Positions 10,104 through 21,500 of a DNA stretch of 64,000 nt are shown here, one piece after another (the stretch's first letter is position 1; every line of letters begins with the position of its first letter). A program made the translations under genes and the position numbers. The stretch spans positions 79,567,547 to 79,631,546 of the forward strand of contig JAVGWX010000005.1 of NCBI GenBank assembly GCA_036924085.1, given 5' to 3'. Origin of the DNA: Ariolimax columbianus. Its lineage: Eukaryota > Mollusca > Gastropoda > Stylommatophora > Arionidae. The notes below the pieces were generated by a model that worked only from the letters and a program-made list of their open reading frames with translations, was not told the DNA's origin and searched no databases.

Positions 10104-10965
10104 GATACCGCGCCGAGACGAGAACACAAATAAAACTTACGTTACGACCAATAGACTTTATCAGGGACAACAAATAACAACAATACTGAACTAACACATC
10201 AACATATAAGGAGAAAAAAAAATGGTCTACTTATCTGATAGTAGACCCAGTCTGTCCAAGCGACTGCTTGGGTCGGATGAATGACTGAAAATGAAGGGCA
10301 GTAGTCAAATAATGTGGCCAGGAGAGCGTAAGAAGTGAGGGGAAATGCGCCGGATAAGCCAGTGGTGGCCAAATATGGAAAAGGCCAAATATTGATCCAA
10401 GTGGGAGAACAAAAAGAAGGTGATATAAGCCGGGAGGGGGTGACATTAATATAGGAGGGGGAGGGGGTAAGGACTAATAGAAGAAAAAGGGGTGGGGGTG
10501 GCAAAGGAAGACAAATAGATGGGGGCCAGTATGGGGTTTAAAGAAAAGGTATGGAAGATATTAATGCCATGCGGTTGGAGACAACCCATGCTGGAGATAA
10601 GTCTATTCTCAAGGGCGAATCGAGGACGATCGTTAGAGAAGCAAGAAACTAGACCAGTGACACTAACGTCAGCCTTACCCCGGTGCTCAGGACCATTGAA
10701 GTGGCTGGCAATTGGGGAACCAGTGCGGTTGCGGATATCATTGAGGTGTTGGCGGAAACGCTCACAGTTCCATACCAGTTTCCCCAATGTATGTCATAAC
10801 ACACTAGTGGCAGATGATAGAATAGATGAGGTTACGGGAATTGCATGTGAATCCCTCTTTGATGAACAAGAAATATAAGCATCCCGTCATTCTGTGACGC
10901 CGTATGACAAGAGCAGAAGGACGAAATAATACACGAAGAAGACGACAGCCATGCTACGGTCAACA
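10104..10965 (-). mobile_element. Penelope-like element, 3' part with GIY-YIG domain
   Basis: On the minus strand: FTCNSRNLIYSIIC (about 10820-10860), then TYIGETG (about 10780-10800) in a shifted frame, then FRQHLNDIRNRTGSPIASHF, VTGLVSCFSND, LENRLISSMG and LQPHGIN (10530-10760). This order is the C-terminal GIY-YIG endonuclease region that distinguishes Penelope-like retroelements. A frameshift splits the YIGETG motif from the rest and the upstream reverse transcriptase is absent, so the copy is dead and 5'-truncated. The 3' non-coding end (10104-10200) resembles 51440-51560. The tRNA-headed SINE abuts its 3' end. Confidence 0.82.
10141..10170 (-). other. Possible hammerhead-like core in Penelope 3' end
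   Basis: The minus strand reads CCCTGATAAAG...GGTCGTAAC. Penelope-like elements are known to carry hammerhead ribozymes with a CTGATGA...GAAAC core. Here both core boxes are imperfect (CTGATAA, GTAAC). The related end at 51498-51524 has an intact CTGATGA. This is weak and motif-only. Confidence 0.3.
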
Positions 10966-11030
10966 CGAGGCTACTTGGTTAGCAGCGAACTTGTGATCCC
11001 TACTGAAGATATTTGGTGAACACATGTTTG

Positions 11031-11390
11031 GCTTAGCTTGGCTTCGTTCGTTCTCAATCTCCCGCTACCAAACCCTGACACGGGCCTAAGTAGCAGAATA
11101 TAGTCCAGAGAACGGAATGCGTTGTGTCGTAGTTTACAGCTTGACTGCGATATTTGCACCTTTCGGTCCAATACATCTGACTTCAGCAAGCATTTTTTTA
11201 GTACCGGGTTAACATTCCCTCTTCGATCCTTTCTCCTTAGCCCTTCTGCGCTGTTGCAGCCTGTTATCCGGGATCATCACGTGGAGGTGTAAAAGGGTAT
11301 TGGCAGCTCTAGTTCGTTGGCCCTGACGCAATCAGTAAGCTATGGGTCGCTGACCGCTGCAGCTCATGCGCTGCTCAGCCTCTTGGTCCC
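11031..11390 (-). mobile_element. SINE family A, full length, 14-bp TSD
   Basis: A complete reverse copy with an AAGCC-type tail (GCTTAGCTTGGCTTCGTTCG on the plus strand). It is flanked by the exact duplication TGAACACATGTTTG at 11017-11030 and 11391-11404. Confidence 0.94.
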
Positions 11391-11587
11391 TGAACACATG
11401 TTTGACGATGGGATTTGCACTAACTTGCTGAGGAAATAGGGTAATCCGCATGCCCATGTCTAACACACTTATATATTTAACAGCTATTCTTGTTACTCAG
11501 TGCATCCATCCTCAGTGTGTTTCTATATGATGTTCTCAGCCTTTCTACAAGGCATCAGATGTTTTGTTGTTTCAGTTGTCTCCCATA

Positions 11588-12045
11588 GGAAAGCTGCGTT
11601 AGCCTAGAATAGCTGTCTTAGTCTAGGAAAGCTGTCTTAGTCTAGGAAATCTGTCTTAGTCTAGGAAAGCTGTCAGCCTAGGAAAGCTGTCTTAGTCTAG
11701 GAAAGCTGTCTTAGTCTAGGAAAGCTGTCTTAGTCTAGGAAAGTTGTCTCAGCATAGGAAAGCTGTCTTAGCCTAGGAAAGCTGTCTTAGTCTAGAAAAG
11801 CTGTCTTAGCCTAGGAAAGCTGTCAGCCTAGGAAAGCTGTCTTAGTCTAGGAAAGTTGTCTCTGCCTAGGAAAGCTGTCTTAGTCTAGGAAAGCTGTCAG
11901 CCTAGGAAAGCTGCGTTAGCCTAGGAAAGCTGTCTTAGTCTATGAAAGCTGTCTTATCCTAGGAAAGCTGTCAGCCTAGGAAAGCTGTTTTAGCCTAGAA
12001 AGGTGTCTTAGCCTAGGAAAGCTGTCTTAGCCTAGAAAGGCGTTC
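11588..12045. repeat. 19-bp minisatellite
   Basis: About 24 copies of AAAGCTGTCTTAGTCTAGG with shorter 16-bp variants (CTGTCAGCCTAGG form). The array is interrupted only by point changes. Confidence 0.95.
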
Positions 12046-13655
12046 CCGATACTGTCCTGTTCCTCGCATCGTTCACTCAATTCTTGGTTCGGTTGGTCAC
12101 AGAACATGTTGTTGTTGATTAACGTCGGTGTTTCTTCGATTCGAAAACTCAAATTTTTTTCCGTTTACATGTCTTTGAAACTACTCACGATGTGTCTTGT
12201 AATCAAAGTCCTCTTACTATCGCTGCCAAATGAAAATTGTCGGACATCAAATTGATGGGACTTGAGTGGGCATTTTTGTGCAAATTTGGTAATGGAACTT
12301 CCCGATTTCGTCTTGCTATTGTACTGTCGCAACGATGAGCGAAGCTGTTTATCCATACAGATTCTTCAGCGACACTCAAAATGGCTATAAACAATGATTG
12401 CATTACGAAGCTGACACGAAAAATGATTGTGTTTACAAATTTAAAAAAAAATCCACGGAAAGAGCAGAAGGGCGGTGATGTGATATTATTGAAACAAAAA
12501 TACTGGTCGTTAGAGAAGTAGCCGTCATTTCTTATTCTAATGGAAGTTCTCGATGACGGAGAGGGCGATTTACGGTATTATGGGATATGCAGATTGCAAC
12601 AACTCGACAAGTGATTCAGATGAAACGGACTGTGAACGTGAAGCTGGCTGATATTGATTCAGAAAGAAGTAATATATAAGAATAATGGGTTATTAATAAA
12701 TTGATTGCTATTATAAATTATGTGTGTGTGTGATAATTATGCGTGTTAACATACTTTTTGTGTTTCTTGTGTTCGTGACAACGAAATATGGGAGGTTCGT
12801 CATTTAATCGATAGCGTCTTAGAATCGAAGATCAGTCGAGCTGTTTGCTTTGTCACAGCTAATGCTAACTCCAGGAATTTTTTGGTACTTCACAGTTTGT
12901 GAGTGGAATGTTTAAGGCATTCACGATTATTGGGGCGTCCATCGATAGCTTTTATCGTTCTGTGACTAGTCCTGGGCAAGTTAGCAGCACATGTTCAGGT
13001 CTGCGCAATAGCAACAATTAGGTTCATGTGCAGAATCTAGCATGTTTCTGTATTGGTAACGTTTGATGGGTTCTGTCTTAATTTGAAATGATTGTCCTCT
13101 GTCTCTGCCATTTATGTAAAAATCATTTATTTTAAATGGCAGTGCGTGACCGCATTTTTCTTTGGTTCGCACGTCGTAGAATGATATTACACGGTACAAA
13201 TGGATGGTAAGTTCAATCCACATACAAAGGGATGCAACCAAGATAACAAATCATCTTGAAAAAAACATCCTAATTACTACCCTTGAAAAAAGTATTGATC
13301 TGTTAACTGTGATTCGACATCGCCGCAATCTGTATACATGCATAGCTGTCTAACCTCTTTCAATAGGTGACACAGTATATTGATACTGATGGTTTCCATA
13401 GCTCGCTGACTGTACACACTTCTGCTTCATTCCCTTAATGGTTCCTTTCTGTTTGCTTTCAGACTACAGCAATTGCAGCGCTATGGTATACAACAGGTGG
13501 ACATTGATTTCAGTCCTCTCCCCCATCGAGATCTAAAATCACCATTACTGGTGCTTTAGAGCAGAACACGAGTGCCAATCCACCACGGCGCCTATATATT
13601 GTGATGGGGCACCTAACATTTAAGAAATAGTGTCGTATTTACTTGCACAGTTTCC
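12046..13655. other. Unassigned, mostly AT-rich DNA
   Basis: Contains a short GT run (12720-12732) and two unsupported minus-strand frames (12165-12403 and 12981-13241, the latter 86 codons with a Cys-rich end, CCYCADLNMCC). No family could be assigned. Splice-like sites were not convincing. Confidence 0.35.
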
Positions 13656-13659
13656 ACTA

Positions 13660-14635
13660 TCGCGTGTATTCTCTCTCTCTCTCTGTCTGTCTGTCTCTCT
13701 CTGTCTCTGTGTCTGTCTCTCTCTATCTCTTTCTATCTCTGTCTCTCTCTCTGTATCTCTCTCGCTCTGTCTCTCTATCTCTCTGTCTCTCTCTGTGTCT
13801 GTCTCTCTCTGTCTCTATCTCTGTCTCTCTCTATGTCTCCGTCTCTCTCTGTATCTCTCTCGCTTTGTCTCTCTATCTCTCTCTGTCTCTCTCTCTGTCT
13901 GTCTCTCTCTCTCTGTCTCTCTCTGTCTGTCTCTCTCTGTGTCTGTTTCTCTCTCCCTCTCTCTGTCTCTCCCTCTCTCTGTCTCTCTCCCTCTGTCTGT
14001 CTGTCTCTCTCTGTCTCTCTGTCTCTCCTTCTCTCTGTCTCTCCCTCTCTCTGTCTGTCTCTCTCTATCTGTCTCTCTCTCTGTCTGTCTCTCTTTCTCT
14101 GTCTCTCTTTCTGTCTCTCTCTCTCCTTCTCCCTCCATCTTTCTGCCTCTCTCTCTGTCTCTCTCTCTCTCTGTCTGTCTGTCTGTCTCTCTCTGTCTCT
14201 CTCTCTGTCTCTCTCTCTGTCTGCCTGTCTCTTTCTCTGTCTCTCTTTCTGTCTCTCTCTCTCCTTCTCCCTCCCTCTTTCTGTCTGTCACTCTCTCTGT
14301 CTCTCTCTGTCTGTCTGTCTCTCTCTATCTGTCTCTCTCTCTCTCTCTCTGTCTGTCTCTCTTTCTGTCTGTCTCTTTCTCTGTCTATCTCTCTGTCTCT
14401 CTCTCTCTCCTTCTCCCTCCCTCTTTCTGTCTCTCTCTCTGTCTCTCTCTCTCCTTCTCCCTCCCTCTTTCTGTCACTCTGTCTCTCTCTCTGTCTCTCT
14501 CTCTCCTTCTCCCTCCCTCTTTCTGTCACTCTGTCTCTCTCTCTGTCTCTCTCTCTCCCTCTCTCACACACCCTTTCTCTCTCCCTTCCTTCCTCCCTTC
14601 TATCTCTCCCTCCAATATATATATATATCTTTCCC
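13660..14635. repeat. CT-rich polypyrimidine satellite
   Basis: About 960 bp of CTCTCTGT and TCTGTCTC motifs with CCTCCCTC patches, ending in a short AT run (14615-14627). Internal blocks (for example CTCTCCTTCTCCCTCCCTCT) recur at higher order. All long open frames here (Leu/Ser-rich on plus, Arg/Glu-rich on minus) are artefacts of composition. Confidence 0.97.
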
Positions 14636-15195
14636 CCTGTCTCTTTACCCCTACTAAGTTAGGAGGGACACATAATTGAATCTTTCTGCGCGCAATTTTC
14701 TCTTCTTCTACCGACCTTCAAGGTCAGACTACCTGAGTCGGATGCTACGGCGACTTGATCAATCAAGTTTTCAAGATCAATCAATATTTAGCATCCCAAT
14801 ACGTAATATCTCCTTTTCACAAGACTATGCATTGTTAGAAAGTATAAGAAGTTGTGTAGGCACGAATGATCGACTCGAACAATCGATTTTGAATGCGCTT
14901 TGACTCAACATTTGTGGTAATCCAATTTTTATAGTACCAACATTGATACGTGCCATTGCGACAAATTACTGTTTTTATTTTGTTTATTATTATTATTACT
15001 ATTTTTTTAATTATTATTATTTTATAACAATAATATATTACAATGATCATCTCACTCACAGCGTGGTTTACCTCTGACATGTTTTTACCCTCCACTTTGT
15101 TTCTTTCCTGTATTGTTTTTAGCAAAATTGTCTTTTGATAGAGCCAACATTTTAACTGGCTAATAAATTTTGTTAATCAATTATATTTGAACTTC
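14636..15195. other. AT-rich spacer
   Basis: Includes a TTA-rich low-complexity patch at about 14972-15035. No gene is recognised. Confidence 0.4.
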
Positions 15196-15475
15196 AATTC
15201 TTCCTTCCTTCTTTTAAAAAAACTGTCCATGAGATGGGCCCCATTCTTCTACATATCCACACTTCAAAGGCATCAATTGTCTACTCCAGTCGTTAATTTA
15301 TTGTCCATGCTTCTTGTACATACAGTGACATCGAGTGTACATTACACCTTATCACTCTCATCTTTAATTTGTGAGTGACTTGTTTGAATGTTAATACATG
15401 ACTCTCATGTTTATGAAAACAGATTTGGCCATTGTTATTCTCTTCTTGATTTCTTTGTCACATTTTCCAATTGAA
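15196..15475 (-). mobile_element. RTE-like LINE C-terminal fragment
   Basis: On the minus strand the remnant reads KCDKEIKKRITMAKSVF...RCHCMY...WSRQ with frame changes, then WICRRMG and ISWTVF. It resembles the region after the RT domain of RTE-like ORF2 (EIKRRI...YRRM.RISW). It is heavily degraded and abuts a plus-strand LINE fragment. Confidence 0.55.
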
Positions 15476-16165
15476 AACATTGACATTTTCGATCCATTTA
15501 CGATTGGGGGGTACGAGATTCCAGAGTTACGATACGCAGATGACACATTGATACTATCAAGGAGTGCAGAAGGGCTAGAGCAGCTACTTTCAGCCGTTAA
15601 TGGACATAGTAAAGATCAACATCTGTTCATAAACATAAATAAAACAAAGATAATGACCACTGACAAAACACAATGTCAGCATACATTTACAGTGGGTGGT
15701 GAGGAAATAGATCAGGTCACACATTTTGAATATCTGGGCTCCAGAATTGACAAAATGGCGACTGCTCGAAAGAAATCAGAAGAAGACTAGCTATGGCAAT
15801 GCAGCGACTGAACAGCCTGAAGAAATTATGGTAGGGCACCAACAAAATGATAAAAGTAAAAGTCTTGAAAGCCTGTGTTTTTCCTGTGGCAGCTTACGGC
15901 TGTGAACCATGGACAATTACCAAAACTTCTAGACAAAGAATCGAATCCTTCGAGTCAAAATGTTACAGAAATCTCCTCAGAATACCCTGGACAGAGAAAA
16001 AAAACAAAAAAGGACGGGGTAGACCAAGAAGATGATGGCACCAAGATATCCAGGAATGCCTGGGTATGACTGTGACGGAGGCTGGTGTTTTGGCAGGAGA
16101 ACGAGTTTCTTTCAGACAGACTGTGATGGGAGCGACGTTCTACAAAGGACATGCTACATGATGAT
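15476..16165 (+). mobile_element. RTE/BovB-like LINE ORF2 3' part
   Basis: The plus-strand frame has IGGYEIPELRYADDTLIL (intact YADD at about 15525-15545), INKTKIMTTD, FEYLGSRID, then after a frame break VKACVFPVAAYGCEPWTI-type sequence, SKCYRNLLRIPWTEKK and RGRPRR. It ends with an ATG repeat tail (16155-16175). It is the same family as the reversed copy at 2640-4290 but keeps the catalytic YADD. It is 5'-truncated and interrupted by at least two stops. Confidence 0.85.
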
Positions 16166-16239
16166 GATGATGATTTTCCAATTACCGTATTTTTACTTCT
16201 AAAATGGAAGAAGCTCCTAATCTGCTGTTGTGTTTGATC

Positions 16240-16900
16240 GTATATTGTTATCTGCAGGGTAGGTTTCCATTATAATTATCTTAGTTTTCATGTTCTCAGT
16301 GTTAATGTCCAGTCTTTTGTTCTTTACTTGAATAATGAATTCTTGTCATTTTTGTTTTGCGTGCTGGTAGAACTAGTGTTATCCACATATCTGAGATTAT
16401 TTATTGACACTTGGCCGATAACGAGTGATGACATTTCCTGTCCCTGTCGAACAATTGGTTGAGAAAATGTTACACAGATAAGGGGAGATTAATCATCCTT
16501 GTCGCTTTTTAGTTTGACACATATACACGAGTTAGAGGTCCTGACAGATCTTACAGTGACAGTTTGTTTCCGGTATACGTTAAGGCGATGTTTTTCAAAC
16601 TTAATTAGTTTCTCATGCTGGTCTTTGTGAAAGACCTTTTAGTATATAAAGTACATATAAATGATGCTGTATACTTCTTTATATTTGTCTGCTATTGTCC
16701 TCATACAGAATATTGCTTCTCTTGTTTCACTATTTTATTGAAATTCAAATTGTGCACTGCTGTGTGAATTTGAGCAGTATCTTAATGATATGGCTAATTA
16801 GGCCGATTGTTCTGAAATCTGAACCTTCTTTTACTGGAAGAATGGTATTGGCTGCTTGTATGCTTGTTTTTCTAAACTAATAAGAGCATTGTTAGAACAA
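16240..16900 (-). mobile_element. Degraded LINE reverse transcriptase relic
   Basis: The minus strand gives VRQGQEMSS near 16435, then NNLRYVDNTS at about 16385-16405, the positions of GVRQGC and NLRYADDT in RTE-like RTs. YADD has become YVDN. Upstream codons are broken by many stops. Confidence 0.5.
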
Positions 16901-16996
16901 AATATATAATATTAAAACAAATATAAGATAAACAGGATGGAATGAAGAAATACAGATAGGAAATCCGAGCTTTCGCAGAAACTAAACGAAAAACAG

Positions 16997-17100
16997 GATG
17001 TCATGGCTCTTAAATGTAATATGCTTCTCTACATCAGTGTTACCACTATGTCATGGCTCTTAGATGTAATATACTTCTCTACACCAGTGTTCCCATTATA
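16997..17100. repeat. 51-bp tandem duplication
   Basis: Two copies of a unit beginning TGTCATGGCTCTTAAATGTA, at 16999 and 17050, with a few substitutions. Confidence 0.9.
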
Positions 17101-17164
17101 GACAAAGTCAATGCGGGATATGCTTTATTGTGTCTAGGAGTCAAATAGACAACATCAATGGATA

Positions 17165-17750
17165 GAAATACATCTTTGAACAGATTATGGTACTGGACGT
17201 CAAAGGAGAAGGCGAGTTAGTTAACATGGTCATTGTTTGTGCCAGTCATGATGGGGATAGAGCCGATGTCACAGATAAGATCTTTAAGTTGTTTGAAAAT
17301 ACAATAGACGATTGTCATGGCGACATTTTTCTTCTTGGAGATTTCAAAGTCAGAAGAGGAAATGCTAATTCTAGATGGGGTTAAAATAAGTTCAAATGGG
17401 GTTCAAAGATTAGGAGTCACGGTGAAATTGTTTTGGCTAGCAATGGAAGACGAGTCACTAGATTCTAAAGAAAGCAAATCCAGGGCACCATAAATACAAA
17501 GTCCCTGACAAGCGCATACACACATCCACTCGATGTGAACCAACAAGGAATGAGAAATCCATCATAGATTATGCCATCGCGAGGAAAGATTCATTTGCGT
17601 ATGTGAGAGATACAAAGGCCAGGAGATGACCTCATGTCGGATACTCTCTCAAGATAGTGAAGAAAACAACCGAATGACCAGAGTCACCAAAACAACGTCC
17701 ACAATCAAGTCAGAAACCAAATACTAGGCACGTAGAGGCAAGGATAACGA
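17165..17750 (+). mobile_element. LINE apurinic-type endonuclease relic
   Basis: The plus strand contains GDIFLLGDFKVRRGNANSRWG (about 17318-17380), matching the LLGDFNAR.G element of APE endonucleases. After stops come KIRSHGEIVLA and KSIIDYAIAR (about 17560-17585), matching the .IDYI block. The downstream linker is occupied by the 124-bp array. Confidence 0.7.
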
Positions 17751-17756
17751 CATACA

Positions 17757-18998
17757 CACCTTAGAGGGCAACAAGTTAGGATCAGATAGCTAAGCTAACA
17801 TCAAGAATGGTGGACAATCTGAAGGAACCACTCGAGGATCTAGAAGTTCTCTGGTTAAAAATCAGAACTATCCTTAAGGCAGCCTTAGAGGGCAACAGGT
17901 TAGGATCAGATAGCTAAGCTAACATCAAGAATGGTGGACAATCTGAAGGAACCACTCGAGGATCTAGAAGTTCTCTGGTTAAAAATCAGAACTATCCTTA
18001 AGGCAGCCTTAGAGGGCAACAAGTTAGGATCAGATAGCTAAGCTAACATCAAGAATGGTGGACAATCTGAAGGAACCACTCGAGGATCTAGAAGTTCTCT
18101 GGTTAAAAATCAGAACTATCCTTAAGGCAGCCTTAGAGGGCAACAAGTTAGGATCAGATAGCTAAGCTAACATCAAGAATGGTGGACAATCTGAAGGAAC
18201 CACTCGAGGATCTAGAAGTTCTCTGGTTAAAAATCAGAATTATCCTTAAGGCAGCCTTAGAGGGCAACAAGTTAGGATCAGATAGCTAAGCTAACATCAA
18301 GAATGGGGGACAATCTGAAGGAACCACTCGAGGATCTAGAAGTTCTCTGGTTAAAAATCAGAACTATCCTTAAGGCAGCCTTAGAGGGCAACAAGTTAGG
18401 ATCAGATAGCTAAGCTAACATCAAGAATGGTGGACAATCTGAAGGAACCACTCGAGGATCTAGAAGTTCTCTGGTTAAAAATCAGAACTATCCTTAAGGC
18501 AGCCTTAGAGGGCAACAAGTTAGGATCAGATAGCTAAGCTAACATCAAGAATGGTGGACAATCTGAAGGAATCACTCGAGGATCTAGAAGTTCTCTGGTT
18601 AAAAATCAGAACTATCCTTAAGGCAGCCTTAGAGGGCAACAAGTTAGGATCAGATAGCTAAGCTAACATCAAGAATGGTGGACAATCTGAAGGAACCACT
18701 CGAGGATCTAGAAGTTCTCTGGTTAAAAATCAGAACTATCCTTAAGGCAGCCTTAGAGGGCAACAAGTTAGGATCAGATAGCTAAGCTAACATCAAGAAT
18801 GGTGGACAATCTGAAGGAACCACTCGAGGATCTAGAAGTTCTCTGGTTAAAAATCAGAACTATCCTTAAGGCAGCCTTAGAGGGCAACAAGTTAGGATCA
18901 GATAGCTAAGCTAACATCAAGAATGGTGGACAATCTGAAGGAACCACTCGAGGATCTAGAAGTTCTCTGGTTAAAAATCAGAACTATCCTTAAGGCAG
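17757..18998. repeat. 124-bp tandem array
   Basis: Ten near-identical 124-bp units beginning AGCCTTAGAGGGCAACAAGT (at 17881, 18005, 18129 and so on). Differences are single bases. The very low divergence implies recent amplification or homogenisation. It lies in the region that follows the endonuclease relic and returns to LINE-like sequence afterwards. Confidence 0.98.
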
Positions 18999-19270
18999 CT
19001 GCAGCAGAACAAACGAGTCCCCAGAGTCACGAATGATATAAAGAAGAGTTCATAGTGGACAGAAGATGTCAAAATGATCATAAAGGAAAAGAAACAAGCA
19101 TGAAAACACTAATAAGAAGCTAAGAATACAGTGAAAAAACAAATAATATGTAAAACTCAGAACAATAGTCAAATAAACAGCACACGCACAAAAGTAATCT
19201 TCTCATCAGGTAGTGCTGAGAAAGTTTGCTCCTGAGGCAGTGAACTATGACGGTGGGAATGGATGTTCCT
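18999..19270 (+). mobile_element. Probable continuation of the LINE relic
   Basis: Sequence after the array (GCAGCTGCAGCAGAACAAAC onward) is adenine-rich and resembles a LINE linker, with no intact frame. Assignment rests on position. Confidence 0.3.
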
Positions 19271-19284
19271 AGCAGTTGATAGAC

Positions 19285-19334
<50 letters not shown>

Positions 19335-19391
19335 ACAGACAGACAGGCATGCAGGATGGCAGGCAGGCAAATAGACAGACAGAAAGAGAGA

Positions 19392-19425
<34 letters not shown>

Positions 19426-19432
19426 AACAGTT
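19271..19432. repeat. GATA and GA microsatellites
   Basis: A GATA run (19278-19334), a short CAGA/CAGG region and a GA run (19384-19430) in succession. Confidence 0.95.
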
Positions 19433-20370
19433 AGAGATCTAAAGTTATTGTCCCTTTCTCTTTCGAGCGTAATGTTGGACAATCTATTTGACATTGACAC
19501 ATGCCTGTGTAATTGGAATTGCATACACCTATTAATGAAGTCTGGATATAATCATAAACACAAAGAATGTTTAGCAGACTCATTAATTATTTGTTATAAC
19601 ATGCTTTAATAGTTTCTAAATTGATAATTGTCAATATAACTACTGAATAACAACAATAACACTAATAATGTTTGTAAATTATAATCATTATATTGTGTAA
19701 TACCAGTGACAGTAATTCAACGTAACTAAAGCAAAGTCGGGGTATTTATGCGTCAAGTCCATTTACAAACCTATGCCGTGACAGTTTAATAAAATAATAT
19801 TGTTATTTAAAATGATTTAGCTTACAAATTGAACAAATGCTTCTTTGTACGCTTTCAGGCATAAACTTGAAAGTATCTAAAGGAAGCAGTGATTAGCCTG
19901 AGGCTATTTGTATATACACAGAGCATGCCATGGTAAGCTATCGGTGATGGCCACGTGGAAAAAAAACCCCGAGTAAATTGACATTGTGTCATTATTTTGG
20001 GATTAAAAATGATGAGGTGCACGCCATCCGGAGACCACACTGAGAACATCGGTGGATGATGACCACTTTTAGTATAGTGGCGGTACACTGATTGGACGGT
20101 GTAACGGACAATGTATGAATGTAACATATCTCCGACCCACCAACAGATCTCCGACATCAATCAGTTTCAGAACCACAGCCAAAGCGTTGGACGATAGAGC
20201 AGTTTTAGAACTACTACGGTTATCACATAATTAAAGCTCTAATCTTTGATGTGTTAATATGTAAATCAGGACCAATGGCAATCAGAGCAAAAACGTAACA
20301 GTCCCGTTAGTTGCAATTTACACCACCATGCTAATCAAGGCAGACGTTGACCAAAGAAAGAGGTAACGGT
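19433..20370. other. Unassigned AT-rich DNA
   Basis: No gene or repeat family is recognised. Confidence 0.4.
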
Positions 20371-20516
20371 CATACATCATAGAATGTCCACATACATCAT
20401 ATAATGTCCACATTCATCATAGAATGTCCACATACATCATAGAATGTCCACATACATCATAGAATGTCCACATACATCATAGAATGTCCACATACATCAT
20501 AGAATGTCCACATATC
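20371..20516. repeat. 20-bp minisatellite
   Basis: About seven copies of AGAATGTCCACATACATCAT. Confidence 0.95.
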
Positions 20517-20579
20517 ACCTTGTGCGAATTAGAACGATAGTCGAGAATTGAACGAAGGAGATTTCCGGCAGGCCTGAGT

Positions 20580-21220
20580 GGCATGATATCATCCTTTGTC
20601 TCGGACGGAGGGGGTGAGACTTAAATCAGAGTCGATCATCTGAGTTGAATAATAGCTAGAGGTAGACTTCCAAAGATTCGTCAGTAGTCGAGAAGAGAAG
20701 AGAACGGTCAGTCTCACAGGACGAAGAGCGAAGAAAGAAGATTTTAAAGACATATTTAACCTAACTAGAAATTCAGAAGAAGTGGGTTTTTGAGTCGAAG
20801 TCAATGCGAGTGGTTGATCGCACAGGAAGAAACATACGGATTTACAGGTTAACGCAAGTAAGTTCTGAGGAAGACATTCTTAGACGTGAAGATAAAGACA
20901 ATAATTGCAGATTTTAGAAGTCAACAATAGAGGTTAGTCTCACAGGGACAGGAATAGACAAATAGAGATGATAGAGATTAATCAATGTAAGCTCCGAGGA
21001 CATACGTTAGTAGTTGAGAGCCAAGGTGTGTGATCGGTCTTCCAGAGAAAGAGAGCGGATTGGCTAGACTGAACACAAACACGTTTAGAAGTTAAAGTAA
21101 AGAAGAAAAGAGAGCGGTCAGTCTCCCAGGATCACGAGTGGAAAAAGAATTAGATTGAATCTTAATAGGAGTTCAGAGGAAATATACGTTTTTAAGTCGA
21201 GAGAATGTGTGTGTGTGTGA

Positions 21221-21260
<40 letters not shown>

Positions 21261-21500
21261 TAGAGAGAGGTTGGGTCTACCAGACAAAGAGAAGAGGAAG
21301 GAAAGAGAAACATCATAAACACAAATACGTTGTGAGGAAAACAAAAAGCAGTTAAAGACAAATATTCGGTAATCTAAAACGTAGAGATCAGACAGTTTTC
21401 TAAGATAAGAACAGAAGCAGATATACAGGTTAACCAGAATTAATCCAAGTAAGCTCAGAGGTAGGAAAGACACGCAGGTAGGTACTAAGAGCTCTTCATG
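20580..21500. repeat. Purine-rich degenerate long-period repeats
   Basis: Recurring blocks related to GGTCAGTCTCACAGGA and GTAAGCTCAGAGG appear at irregular spacings (near 20705-20720, 20858, 20930, 20988, 21120, 21445). A GT/GA microsatellite (21206-21268) lies inside. It may be an old satellite or part of an LTR-type element; no coding domain is visible. Confidence 0.45.

Noticed and set aside
13630..14679. Leu/Ser-rich frames of up to 349 codons and Arg/Glu-rich minus frames
   Set aside because: Pure CT-rich satellite; open in several frames at once because the motif lacks stop codons.
20371..20516. CRISPR-like repeat array (also 11588-12045, 54333-54650, 55024-55342)
   Set aside because: Units are directly abutting without unique spacers, the genome is eukaryotic and no cas genes exist.
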